64,000 nt of DNA from an uncultured Treponema sp. (GTDB lineage Bacteria; Spirochaetota; Spirochaetia; Treponematales; Treponemataceae): the NCBI RefSeq assembly GCF_934725225.1, contig NZ_CAKVAM010000001.1:541003-605002 (forward strand). Direction: 5' to 3'. The notes below the pieces were generated by a model. That model saw nothing but the letters and a program-made list of their open reading frames with translations, was not told where the DNA came from and made no database searches. Shown here in pieces: positions 1-7,204 of the stretch (the stretch's first letter is position 1; each line of letters opens with the position of its first letter). The position numbers and the translations under genes were made by a program.

Positions 1-420
1 TAGCAGCGCCAAACCAGATTCAAAATCATCAGTAGGTTCTCCGTCGCTCATCAAAAAAATTGCAGGCGCAACAGAACCAGAAGGCGCTTTTAAAAATTCA
101 TTTTTAGAAAGTTTTTTTGAAAGTTCACGGCAGGCTTCTCCTAAATCTGTAACACCGTCTGCTTCAACCTGATTCCACTGAAAACTTTCAGAAGAAATCG
201 GAGTTGGATACATCCACTGGCACCCGCTTGAAAATGTAAGACAAGCAACCTTTAAATCAACATCAGAACCGCCTGCGTCTTTTAATTCAGGCAGAACCTC
301 TCGGATTGCAGTATTTACAGCTCCGATTTTTGATCCTTGCATGCTGCCAGAAGTGTCAATAACAAAAAACAAAACCATTTGTCTTTTTACAATTCCGCCA
401 ATATCACCAAACATATCCAT
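1..420 (-). CDS. TerY-like von Willebrand factor A (vWA) domain protein, 3' end outside window
   Basis: The reading frame runs leftward from ATG at 420 and leaves the window at base 1, so only 140 residues are visible. The N-terminus is a hydrophobic strand followed by DTSGSM (Asp22), the MIDAS metal-binding motif of vWA domains; a second MIDAS-like segment, LMSDGEP, lies near the cut. A Shine-Dalgarno TTGGAG precedes the ATG by about 8 nt. It directly follows a Ser/Thr kinase gene and two zinc-ribbon genes in the same direction. A vWA protein with a kinase recalls the TerY-P group (TerY vWA, PP2C phosphatase, kinase) described in Ter-linked stress systems. The phosphatase is not visible and could lie beyond the left edge. 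The vWA call is firm; the TerY link is inference. Confidence 0.8.
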   Translation of the reverse strand, partial: MDMFGDIGGIVKRQMVLFFVIDTSGSMQGSKIGAVNTAIREVLPELKDAGGSDVDLKVACLTFSSGCQWMYPTPISSESFQWNQVEADGVTDLGEACRELSKKLSKNEFLKAPSGSVAPAIFLMSDGEPTDDFESGLALL

Positions 421-444
421 TTAATTTTTCTCCAAGTTAAACTA

Positions 445-1743
445 TTATTTTGCAATTTTTCCAGTTATTACGTCAAAGTTGATTTCCAAGCCATTTGCAA
501 TTGGAATTACTGAACCTTTTTCTATCTTTTTTAGTTCGCCAGTTTTTGTCGTAAAAGTCCAGATTTTATCAGAAAGGTTTTTTATTCCCCACAATGAAGA
601 ATTATTCTTGTTCATAATAACTTCACCTGTAACAGTCAGATAATCATCTATATTTTTTGAAGTAAGACAAGAATATAATTTTGCCCCTGGAAATAACGGT
701 GTCTTGTGTTTACCATCTTCTAACGCAAAAGGGTAACTGTAAGAACTGCCGCAATCGAATCTAAGCGTATCTCCAGAAGGAACAAGCGCAATACAAAGTT
801 CAGCAGAACAATGTGGGCATTTTAATAGAGTTCCTCTGAAGCGAATTAATAACTTTTGCCATTCATTTTCTGGCAAACGCTGATTAGGATCTTTCAAACC
901 TTCACAGAACGATTTTATAAAAGCATTCTGTATAAACTTTGGATAGCGTGGCCATAATTTTATTGGGTTTGGATGTATTCCTGCCACTGGACGATTTGAG
1001 CTATCATGAGGATTAAAAATGAATACCGGCTTTGCTCCATATAATTCCCATTCACGTTTTTCCGTTATGCAGACACTGTCTACATAGGCTTTGCCCATAA
1101 GCGGGTCGTGCCGGCAAAATAACTTGAACAAAATTACCGCAAGTGAGTGACAATCAGTAAGAGAATTTGGGTGTGATTTTCCACAGGCAATTTCTGGTGC
1201 CATGTAACCAGGTTTTCCTCCGATGTTGCCAGCGTTTTTCATTCCATCAGGAGTTACATTGTCATTATCACAGATAAGAATATCCCCATTGCCCACATCA
1301 ATAAAGAAATTGCCATCATTTAAATCCTGATAACTCAAACCTTTTCTATGCAGGGTTCGAAAAGCATTTACAATATTAAGTGCGGAAGTAACAAGTGTAT
1401 CTGTCGATGAAAAACGAACTTTATTGTTTAAAATGTCTGAAAAGTCAGAGAAGTTTTTCGGTCGAAGTTCCATCACATAGCCAAAACTGTTGTTTATTTC
1501 CTCTGTAAGATAAAGTGGCCATAGAAATTTACTGTCTGGAGCACCATTTGCAATGTTTGTTTGTAAATTTTTCTTGAATTCTTTTTTGTTTGACAGTTTG
1601 CAGGTATACCATTTTAAAGCATAATCTTTGCCATCAATTTTGACAGAATAAACAATACCTTGTCCGCCTTCCCCAAGCTTTGAAATGATTTTTGCGGATT
1701 TTCCACCTTCAAGGCTTATTGTTTGCCCCTTGTTGAATTCCAT
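445..1743 (-). CDS. Ser/Thr protein kinase with C-terminal zinc-knuckle region (TerY-P type)
   Basis: A 432-residue protein whose first ~300 residues form a eukaryotic-type kinase: glycine-rich loop GEGGQG (24-29), ATP-anchoring Lys44 in YALKWY, catalytic loop YQDLNDGN (Asp140, Asn145), a DND in the place of DFG (159-161), and MAPE (181-184). HRD is replaced by YQD, as in several bacterial kinases, but the catalytic Asp is kept. A CPHC pair at 309-312 begins a zinc-knuckle segment with only a single later Cys at 331, followed by a beta-rich tail that could be FHA-like. It is 3 nt from the upstream gene and 24 nt from the downstream vWA gene, so the set is one operon. It likely phosphorylates a partner in a TerY-like stress or defence module; the substrate is unknown. 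Confidence 0.85.
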   Translation of the reverse strand: MEFNKGQTISLEGGKSAKIISKLGEGGQGIVYSVKIDGKDYALKWYTCKLSNKKEFKKNLQTNIANGAPDSKFLWPLYLTEEINNSFGYVMELRPKNFSDFSDILNNKVRFSSTDTLVTSALNIVNAFRTLHRKGLSYQDLNDGNFFIDVGNGDILICDNDNVTPDGMKNAGNIGGKPGYMAPEIACGKSHPNSLTDCHSLAVILFKLFCRHDPLMGKAYVDSVCITEKREWELYGAKPVFIFNPHDSSNRPVAGIHPNPIKLWPRYPKFIQNAFIKSFCEGLKDPNQRLPENEWQKLLIRFRGTLLKCPHCSAELCIALVPSGDTLRFDCGSSYSYPFALEDGKHKTPLFPGAKLYSCLTSKNIDDYLTVTGEVIMNKNNSSLWGIKNLSDKIWTFTTKTGELKKIEKGSVIPIANGLEINFDVITGKIAK

Positions 1744-1746
1744 AAT

Positions 1747-2166
1747 TTAATAACCTCCTCCCTGTAAATTTAATTTTTCTGTTGAGTAATATTCACCTGT
1801 CTGCTTACACCACGGACAAGTCAATTTCATTGTTTTTGAACAACTCTCACCTTCTGTCTTAAAGCAAAATGATTTTCCACAAGTACATTGAGCCAGATTG
1901 AATGAATGGCAATAAGGACAGCCTGGATATTCCGAAGTGGGATCAAAAGTTCCATTCGTGCATTCCTTGTCATACCCTTCATTATGAGCCAGCTCTGCAT
2001 CAATTTTAAAAGCCCATGTACGTTTCCAATCCGAACCGAATTTTTGAATTCTCATTCCAAAAAGATTCTCAGTTTTTGAGTAAGCATAAGGACACTTCGC
2101 AAGAATAACTTTTGCCTGGATTTTAGATGAACTTGATTTTTCTTTTGTGGAGTAGATTTTTTCCAT
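1747..2166 (-). CDS. Cysteine-rich zinc-ribbon protein of the TerY-like operon
   Basis: A 139-residue protein with an unclassified N-terminal half and a C-terminal metal-binding module: CPYC, CTCGKSFC and CPWC pairs between about residues 82 and 120. The seven or eight clustered cysteines resemble the TerY-C metal-binding domain found with TerY-type vWA proteins, but this is pattern resemblance only. It lies 3 nt from both neighbours, indicating translational coupling with the kinase gene. No catalytic motif is apparent, so an adaptor or metal-sensing role is the simplest guess. Confidence 0.6.
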   Translation of the reverse strand: MEKIYSTKEKSSSSKIQAKVILAKCPYAYSKTENLFGMRIQKFGSDWKRTWAFKIDAELAHNEGYDKECTNGTFDPTSEYPGCPYCHSFNLAQCTCGKSFCFKTEGESCSKTMKLTCPWCKQTGEYYSTEKLNLQGGGY

Positions 2167-2169
2167 TAT

Positions 2170-2535
2170 TTATCTCTTATCCTTTTTTGTATGCACAGAG
2201 ACATGTCTTCCGCATTTTTGACAGACATAGCGTTCTTCTACCCAATAGCGTATAAATGGTTGATCGCTTGTATGGGAATTAAACATTCCTCCAAAAAATC
2301 CTTTTCCATAGCCACCGCCGCTTCCATATCTGTTTCGATCATGACCAACGACTTTGTCTGTAACAATTTCTGTCACATATTTTAAACAATGCCAGTTGCC
2401 ACATTTTGGGCAACGGTTGCGTTTATACCAAAGTATTATTGAAGGCAAGAAAAAAGAGAATAAATAAATTGAAATTCCCAAAAAAATCAAAAAACTCATA
2501 AAACTGTCTTTTGTTAAAAATTTAGCTCTACCCAA
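2170..2535 (-). CDS. Small membrane-anchored zinc-ribbon protein
   Basis: About 121 residues. An N-terminal hydrophobic segment (roughly 12-36) is followed by CPKC, a Gly-rich linker with GSGGGYGKGFFGGMF, and a second CQKC pair, so a four-Cys zinc ribbon is split by a flexible loop facing the cytoplasm. The longest frame begins with TTG at 2535; an in-frame ATG at 2499 is an alternative, and neither has a clear Shine-Dalgarno. It is the promoter-proximal gene of the leftward operon and faces the XRE regulator. The family is not recognised. Confidence 0.5.
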   Translation of the reverse strand: MGRAKFLTKDSFMSFLIFLGISIYLFSFFLPSIILWYKRNRCPKCGNWHCLKYVTEIVTDKVVGHDRNRYGSGGGYGKGFFGGMFNSHTSDQPFIRYWVEERYVCQKCGRHVSVHTKKDKR

Positions 2536-2630
2536 AATAGGTAAAAAACGGATTAAATTCCCGATTTAGGTATTATTGTATAATATACCTAAATTAGGTA
2601 CTTTGCAATAAAAAATTGCTATTCAAGGTA
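2536..2630. promoter_or_regulatory. Shared promoter/operator between TerY-like operon and XRE gene
   Basis: The 105-bp divergent region contains four copies of AGGTA in a T/A-rich context: 2536-2543, 2563-2572, the near-palindrome TACCTAAATTAGGTA at 2586-2600, and 2624-2630. A -10 hexamer TATAAT (2579-2584) abuts the palindrome on the XRE side. A bound regulator at 2586-2600 would cover the transcription start. The most likely binder is the adjacent XRE protein; this is inference from position. Confidence 0.55.
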
Positions 2631-2640
2631 TTTTATATCC

Positions 2641-2973
2641 ATGGGATTTAGAGAAAATCTTAAAGACGAGTTAAAATACCAAGATATACGAGTAAAAGAG
2701 CTTGCAGATAAAACTGGAATTTCAAAAAGAGCAATAGATCATTACTTGGCAGAAAGACATACAGAGCCCACTGCAGAAACAGCTGTGAAAATTGCAAAAG
2801 AGCTTGGTGTAACTGTTGAATATCTTGTAACAGGAAAAAATTCAGAAGTCCCAGAAACAATAAAACCGGAAATTATCAATTTAATTCGTGATATAAATCA
2901 TTTGCCGGAAAAAGATATTGATTTTGTAAAAGAAATGGTGCGAAGACTGTCTCTTTCAATAGATAGAGCGTAA
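2641..2973 (+). CDS. XRE/Cro-CI family transcriptional regulator
   Basis: A 110-residue protein with an N-terminal helix-turn-helix at about residues 16-40 (VKELADKTGISKRAIDHYL) and a short helical C-terminal tail, the layout of a single-domain Cro/CI-like repressor. It stands between the leftward TerY-like operon and the rightward toxin-antitoxin locus, and AGGTA repeats upstream look like its own operators. It probably represses its own promoter and the divergent operon. No strong Shine-Dalgarno precedes the ATG (AAGGT lies 12 nt away). Confidence 0.8.
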   Translation: MGFRENLKDELKYQDIRVKELADKTGISKRAIDHYLAERHTEPTAETAVKIAKELGVTVEYLVTGKNSEVPETIKPEIINLIRDINHLPEKDIDFVKEMVRRLSLSIDRA

Positions 2974-2983
2974 AGAGTAAATT

Positions 2984-3010
2984 GCTTGTTTTTCTCTGTA
3001 AAATACAAGC
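2984..3010 (+). terminator. Stem-loop after the XRE gene
   Basis: GCTTGTTTTT pairs with AAAA-T-ACAAGC (one bulge) around loop CTCTGT, giving a 10-bp stem 11 nt after the XRE stop. No strong T-tract follows, so termination would be weak. Confidence 0.4.
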
Positions 3011-3025
3011 TTCTGAGCTGAAAAC

Positions 3026-3054
3026 TTGACATTTTCATTATTAATAATTACATT
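3026..3054 (+). promoter_or_regulatory. Promoter of the antitoxin RNA
   Basis: TTGACA (3026-3031), 17-bp spacer, TACATT (3049-3054). The predicted start near 3061 lies immediately before the first antitoxin repeat unit at 3065. Confidence 0.65.
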
Positions 3055-3064
3055 CTAATTAGAT

Positions 3065-3165
3065 GGTCTCCATTAACCAACGGTTCTAATCCGTAAAGAG
3101 ATGAAGATTAAAGAAGGTCTCCATTAACCTTTGATGAAAGTCATAAAGAGATGAAGATTAAAGCA
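3065..3165 (+). ncRNA. ToxI-like type III antitoxin RNA: two tandem repeat units
   Basis: Two units begin at 3065 and 3116 (51 and 50 nt). Both share GGTCTCCATTAACC at the 5' end and AAAGAGATGAAGATTAAAG at the 3' end. The 14-15 nt between differ in sequence yet each can form a short hairpin just before AAAGAG: ACGG/CCGT in unit 1 and ATGA/TCAT in unit 2. GTCTC at the start can pair with GAGAT near the end of each unit. Position (promoter, repeats, terminator, ToxN-family gene) matches the known ToxIN layout, where the toxin cleaves the repeat RNA into units that bind and inhibit it. Confidence 0.75.
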
Positions 3166-3166
3166 A

Positions 3167-3197
3167 GACCGTTCAGTTTTGGACGGTCATTTTTTTT
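3167..3197 (+). terminator. Attenuating terminator between antitoxin RNA and toxin gene
   Basis: GACCGTTC pairs with GGACGGTC (one T-G wobble) around AGTTTT, followed by eight Ts (3190-3197). It sits 10 nt before the toxin start. In ToxIN loci such a terminator keeps toxin mRNA scarce relative to repeat RNA. Confidence 0.85.
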
Positions 3198-3207
3198 GAG
3201 AGAATAA

Positions 3208-3804
3208 ATGTTTTCACTACAAGATAATTTAAAGTTTGTTAATATTAATCAAGATTATCTGCAGTATTTACATGACTCATGTTCTGAAGTCTATTATAAA
3301 TCTGTAAATTATGACACAAAGCCATATTTGGGAATTCTTGTTACAACTGAAAACCAAGAATATGTAATTCCGTTATCATCTGCAAAAACAAAACATAAGA
3401 ATTGGAAAGATGTTGAATCCGACCGATTTGTAATTTTTGAAATTTGTTCTAAAAACTCTGTAAAAGCTAAAGATATTTTTATAGATAATCAAGATGGAAC
3501 TGTAAAACATATCTTGTCTGTAATAGATTTAAAGAAAATGATTCCCATAAAATCAAATTTATATACAGTTGTAGATTTAAACCCAAATAAGAATGATACA
3601 AATGAAATAACAAAATACAAAGTCTTGATGAATTTGGAATACAATTTCTGCTTAAAAATAATGAATCAAATTATTCAGAAAGCAACGAAACTTTATGAAA
3701 AGCAGTTAAAAACAGGAAAATTAATCCCATTTTGTTGTGATTTCAAGCTTCTTGAAGAAAGATGTAAAGAATGGCTCGAAACACACACATCTAATGAAAA
3801 ATAA
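3208..3804 (+). CDS. Type III toxin, ToxN/AbiQ-family endoribonuclease
   Basis: A 198-residue protein with the ToxN/AbiQ signature. It has an N-terminal YLQYL segment, a KPYLGIL strand (38-44), IPLSSAKTKH (54-63) and a C-terminal helix followed by IPFCCDFKLLEERC. These are the conserved blocks of the family, whose members cut RNA and cause abortive infection when phage disturbs the antitoxin balance. The gene lies 10 nt after a strong intrinsic terminator and two RNA repeats, the classic type III arrangement. A weak GAGAG Shine-Dalgarno precedes ATG at 3208. Which subgroup (ToxN, CptN or TenpN) applies cannot be decided here. Codon use is very AT-rich compared with the housekeeping genes, consistent with transfer. 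Confidence 0.85.
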   Translation: MFSLQDNLKFVNINQDYLQYLHDSCSEVYYKSVNYDTKPYLGILVTTENQEYVIPLSSAKTKHKNWKDVESDRFVIFEICSKNSVKAKDIFIDNQDGTVKHILSVIDLKKMIPIKSNLYTVVDLNPNKNDTNEITKYKVLMNLEYNFCLKIMNQIIQKATKLYEKQLKTGKLIPFCCDFKLLEERCKEWLETHTSNEK

Positions 3805-3851
3805 AATCAATGCATATTTTAGGTTGCTAGCATAATGTTATATATCAGGGC

Positions 3852-4030
3852 TTACGCATGAGAAAATAAAATCTTCAATCTATAATCGTCATCATACATG
3901 CAGGAGCATTTTTTAAGACTGAAGCTGTTGTTTTGGAGCCAACTGAAGAATCGGACATTCATCTTCTTTTTTGAAAACCACATCTAGGCACCATAGATCC
4001 GCTTTTCTGTTCTGTATGCCCTTTGGCGTT
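3852..4030 (-). pseudogene. Decayed C-terminal remnant of an ISAs1-family transposase
   Basis: Reading leftward, the frame gives GIQNRK-ADLWCLDVVFKKEDEC, which resembles the WGIENxLHWxLDVxFxEDxxR block near the C-terminus of ISAs1-type DDE transposases. After a stop and a frame change the next stretch gives CMYDDDYRLKILFSHA and a stop at 3852-3854, like the normal C-terminal tail of these enzymes. Only about 60 residues survive, with at least one frameshift and no start. The rest of the 3805-4290 interval shows no convincing gene; similarity fades above about 4030. Confidence 0.6.
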
Positions 4031-4206
4031 GGTCTGGAAAATCCGGAGGGGGCTGCTGTCCACAATGAAGAAATTTTATCACATTTGAATTCCTATGTAA
4101 ATTTCTTTTCATGCTGAACCCTGAATTTTTGTTGGGGAAAAATGACTGTTCAAAAAATATAAATTACATTGGCTTGGCTTATTAAAAATGCAATATATTT
4201 TTGTTG

Positions 4207-4277
4207 TTGACCTAAGATTCTTTAAGATATATTATTTTACTCGGTTGTAATCGAGTCGAAACAAATCGAGTAAAAAT
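4207..4277 (+). promoter_or_regulatory. Promoter and inverted repeat upstream of the ATPase gene
   Basis: TTGACC (4207-4212), 17-bp spacer, TATTAT (4230-4235). Overlapping the start site is an inverted repeat, ATTTTACTCGGTTGT (4234-4248) against ACAAATCGAGTAAAAAT (4261-4277), with a further ATCGAGT in between. It could be an operator or a 5' UTR hairpin. Confidence 0.5.
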
Positions 4278-4290
4278 ATTAAGGTGCAAG

Positions 4291-5691
4291 ATGACAAATG
4301 AAGAAGTTTTTTTAGGTAGAAAAGAACAGTCTAAATTAATTGAAAAGTTTCTAAGTTCAAATATAAATAATGCCGCATTGGTTTACGGTCGCCGTCGTGT
4401 TGGTAAAACTGAATTAATCAAACATTGCTTAAAAAAAACAGAAACACCTTCAATTTATTATGAATGCAAGGAAACTTCAGAATTAAATAATATTGAATCA
4501 ATCTCCGAAATCATTGCGGAGACATTTGGGTTGCCTCCATTGGCTTTTGATTCATTTGAATCAGCATTGGCTTTTCTTTATAAACGGGCAACTGAAAAAA
4601 ATCTAACTGTTGTAATTGATGAGTATCCGTATATTAGAAAAGTTGTAAAAGGTCTTGATAGTATAATTCAGTCTCTCATTGATAATAACAGGTCGAAATC
4701 AAAATTAAAGATTATCATTTGCGGCTCTTATGTTGAAACTATGAAATCCTTGCTTTCTGAAGAAAATCCTCTTTACGGACGTTTTGATTTGGTTATGAAT
4801 CTTAAGGCAATGGATTATTATGACTCAGCATTATTTTATAAAAATTTTAAGGATGAAGACAAAATCCGTCTATATTCTGTCTTTGGCGGAATTCCTTATT
4901 ACAACAGGTTCATTGATTCCTCAAAATCAGTTAAGCAAAATATAATTGATTTAATAGCTAGCCCTGATGGACGTTTTGCAAATGAAGTTCAGATGTATTT
5001 GAAATCAGAAATATCTAAGATGGCAAATGCTTATGAAGTGTTTGAGGCTTTGGCAAAAGGCTATGTAAGATTTAGTGATATTCTTTCCCAGTCAAAAGTA
5101 ACAAGTTCTCCAACTTTAGCAGATGTGCTTGATAAATTAATAAAGATGGATGTTGTAGTAAAAGAATCGCCAATCAATGATGAAAACAACAAGAAAAAAG
5201 CCGGCTATTATGTATCAGACCAGTTAACTTTATTTTATTTCAAATATATTTTTAGAAATCTTTCTCGCATTGCAGTGATGGAGCCAGATTCGTTTTTTGA
5301 TAAATTTATATCAAAGGATTTTGAAGAACATTATGTGCCTAAAGCTTTTGAACAGATTTGCAAGCAATTTTTAATCAGAAAAAACCGTTCAGGAGAATTA
5401 GTTGATTCTTTTGAAAAAATTGGCAAGTACTACTATGATGATTCTGAAAATCACAAAAATGGAGAATTTGATGTAGTTACAGAAAATGATAACTCTTATA
5501 TTTTTTACGAAGCCAAGTTTAGAGAAGGCAAATTAGACAAGAGCCTTATTTTGAATGAAATTCAGCAGGTAAATAATACAGGATTAGTATGCAGCAAGTA
5601 TGGATTCTTTTTAAAATCAGGTTATAAAAAGATGGATGAAGATTTCAAAAGCAAATTAATTCTTTATACAATGAATGATTTGTTTGTATGA
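4291..5691 (+). CDS. ATP-binding protein, AAA ATPase with DUF234-type C-terminus
   Basis: A 466-residue STAND-like ATPase: Walker A GRRRVGKT (33-40), Walker B VVIDEYPYI (Asp110-Glu111) and a sensor region LKIIICGSYVETM, then a winged-helix segment and a C-terminal domain with EFDVV and YEAKF, which resembles a PD-(D/E)xK nuclease fold (Asp, Glu-x-Lys). This is the common prokaryotic ATPase/DUF234 architecture. Its role is unknown; many sit in mobile or defence islands. AAGGTG precedes the ATG by 4 nt. It is monocistronic. Confidence 0.8.
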   Translation: MTNEEVFLGRKEQSKLIEKFLSSNINNAALVYGRRRVGKTELIKHCLKKTETPSIYYECKETSELNNIESISEIIAETFGLPPLAFDSFESALAFLYKRATEKNLTVVIDEYPYIRKVVKGLDSIIQSLIDNNRSKSKLKIIICGSYVETMKSLLSEENPLYGRFDLVMNLKAMDYYDSALFYKNFKDEDKIRLYSVFGGIPYYNRFIDSSKSVKQNIIDLIASPDGRFANEVQMYLKSEISKMANAYEVFEALAKGYVRFSDILSQSKVTSSPTLADVLDKLIKMDVVVKESPINDENNKKKAGYYVSDQLTLFYFKYIFRNLSRIAVMEPDSFFDKFISKDFEEHYVPKAFEQICKQFLIRKNRSGELVDSFEKIGKYYYDDSENHKNGEFDVVTENDNSYIFYEAKFREGKLDKSLILNEIQQVNNTGLVCSKYGFFLKSGYKKMDEDFKSKLILYTMNDLFV

Positions 5692-5823
5692 AAGAGATAG
5701 ATTGTTATATAGAATGAAAATTCAATCAAAGGGGATTTTTATTGGGGAAAGAGAGGGGGGGGTAGCTTTTCTGTAAAAAATTCTTTTTCTTCTAAAAAAA
5801 CTGCTCATGGCATTGTGGAGCAA

Positions 5824-5910
5824 CTTATTTACCCTAGGTAAACAATATATTTACCTGTGGTAAATAGACTATTTTCTCAAGGTAAATAAGCTATTTGCTT
5901 TAGGAGAACA
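5824..5910. repeat. Tandem array of four 22-bp palindromic units
   Basis: The aligned TTTACC positions begin at 5827, 5849, 5871 and 5893, an exact 22-bp period. Units 1 and 2 are near-perfect palindromes of the form TATTTACC-N3-GGTAAATA; units 3 and 4 are progressively degraded. Two helical turns of spacing would place all units on one DNA face. The flanking 5692-5823 stretch holds no gene, only an 8-G run at 5755-5762. Confidence 0.8.
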
Positions 5911-5973
5911 TCTTATATGCGCATGGAAAATGAAGCAATTTCAATCCTAAACAAACATAATCCCCGTTTCCCT

Positions 5974-6957
5974 TTACACAATCGAAATGTCGAAAAGTGA
6001 GGAATTTGGCGGCTCTTCATTGTTTATAAGCTGAAGGAGAATTCTTGCGTTTTGCGCGCCCATTTGTTTTATCGGCTGTCTTGCGGAAACTACAGGCTTT
6101 ATGATGTAGTGAATCGGCTTGTAGTCATCGAAAACTGCGAATCCGATTTTATCCAAGTCAAAGCCGAATTTGCGCATTGTGTCGAATATGAAGAAGAGAA
6201 AATCTCCGCCGGCAGTTATAAAAACTGAATCAATCTGCGGCTTCTGCTTTAGAAATGCGCTGATATTTTTTACGGTTTCTTCTTCTGTGTACGGACTGTG
6301 AACGACTGGCGGATTTTTTATTCCCTGTTCCTTGAGCGCGCTCTTGAATCCTTCGACACGTTCCTTGTTGTAAAGAAATTCTTTTGGTCCAGAAATGCAG
6401 GCTATGTTTTTTCCTCCGTTTTCAATCAGCCTTGAAGTTAAAAGATACGCGCCTTCCTTGTTCCGAACGTCAACGCAATAGTGGTTGCAAAGTGGAGTCC
6501 GTCCCTGAATGACAAACGGAATTCCAGAAGTGTTCAAAAGCTTGATTAAATCCGCATGGACATATTCAGCCGGAACTACAAGTCCGTCTATGGATTTTTT
6601 GAATATTGCGTTTTCAAGCGACTTTAGAGGATCGTCCTTGTCCTGTGTGATTACAAGAAGATTGTAGCCGTTTTTTTCAGCCTCGCACGAAACTGCGGAA
6701 ATTATTTCTATCCAGTAGGAAGTTGAAAGCGTGTATTCGTAATCCGCGGAAATCAGAATTCCGATTGTCTCCGACTTGTTGTGGGAAAGCGCCCTTGCCG
6801 CCGCGTTTGGAATATAGTTATACTCCGAGGCAAGCTTCATTATTTCAATTCGTTTTTCTTCGCTTACGCCTTTTTGTCCATTGAGGGCTTTTGACACTGT
6901 GCTTTTTGCAACGCCTGTAAGCTCGGCGATTTCTTTTATCGTATACTTCATGTTCAT
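5974..6957 (-). CDS. LacI-family transcriptional regulator of the mannan locus
   Basis: A 327-residue LacI/GalR repressor: N-terminal helix-turn-helix (TIKEIAELTGVAKSTVSKAL, about 6-25), hinge with PNAAARALS, then a periplasmic-binding-protein-like sugar-sensing domain (residues 60-327). Its promoter and the two promoters around 9845-10125 each carry a matching operator just downstream of the start site, so it probably represses itself, the outer-membrane barrel gene and the mannan operon, and is released by a mannan-derived sugar. No clear Shine-Dalgarno; ATGs at 6957 and 6951 are both possible starts. Confidence 0.85.
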   Translation of the reverse strand: MNMKYTIKEIAELTGVAKSTVSKALNGQKGVSEEKRIEIMKLASEYNYIPNAAARALSHNKSETIGILISADYEYTLSTSYWIEIISAVSCEAEKNGYNLLVITQDKDDPLKSLENAIFKKSIDGLVVPAEYVHADLIKLLNTSGIPFVIQGRTPLCNHYCVDVRNKEGAYLLTSRLIENGGKNIACISGPKEFLYNKERVEGFKSALKEQGIKNPPVVHSPYTEEETVKNISAFLKQKPQIDSVFITAGGDFLFFIFDTMRKFGFDLDKIGFAVFDDYKPIHYIIKPVVSARQPIKQMGAQNARILLQLINNEEPPNSSLFDISIV

Positions 6958-6996
6958 TTTTTTGTAATAGTTGTTTTTTAGTTAAGGAAAATTTAG

Positions 6997-7052
6997 GGAA
7001 ACTGTTTTCCTTTTGTTTCTATAAATATAAAGTAAACTTCGCTTTTGGGCAA
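6997..7052 (-). promoter_or_regulatory. lacI promoter with LacI-type operator
   Basis: On the minus strand TTGCCC (7047-7052), 17-bp spacer, TATATT (7024-7029), then operator GGAAAACAGTTTCC (6997-7010) starting about 7 nt after the expected start site. The operator matches those at 9845 and 10112 apart from the flanking and centre bases. Confidence 0.65.
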
Positions 7053-7068
7053 GGAAAAAATTTGTTAC

Positions 7069-7095
7069 AAGATTATCCAGTCAGGTTGGATAATG
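7069..7095 (+). repeat. Dispersed intergenic hairpin element, copy A
   Basis: ATTATCCAG and TTGGATAAT form a 9-bp stem around TCAGG. It has the GATT start and AATG end of the family. It shares a 15-bp identity with copy B on the far side of the GNAT gene pair. Confidence 0.7.
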
Positions 7096-7141
7096 GTGCT
7101 AAAATTTGACACTTAGTTTTATTAATGACATTGTGAAAGTT

Positions 7142-7170
7142 TTGAAAAATTGTTATGTTGTAATTATAAA
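7142..7170 (+). promoter_or_regulatory. Promoter of the GNAT gene pair
   Basis: TTGAAA (7142-7147), 17-bp spacer, TATAAA (7165-7170). An AAAGGAGG Shine-Dalgarno follows at 7190-7197. Confidence 0.6.
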
Positions 7171-7204
7171 ATATAGAAGATTGTAAAAAAAAAGGAGGCA
7201 TTGT

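Noticed and set aside
3065..3165. CRISPR-like pair of repeats with a spacer
   Set aside because: Only two units, variable centre of 14-15 nt, and a ToxN-family gene directly downstream fit a type III antitoxin instead.
5755..5762. Eight-G run as a second phase-variation tract
   Set aside because: It lies between the ends of two convergent genes and cannot change a reading frame or a promoter spacing that I can see.
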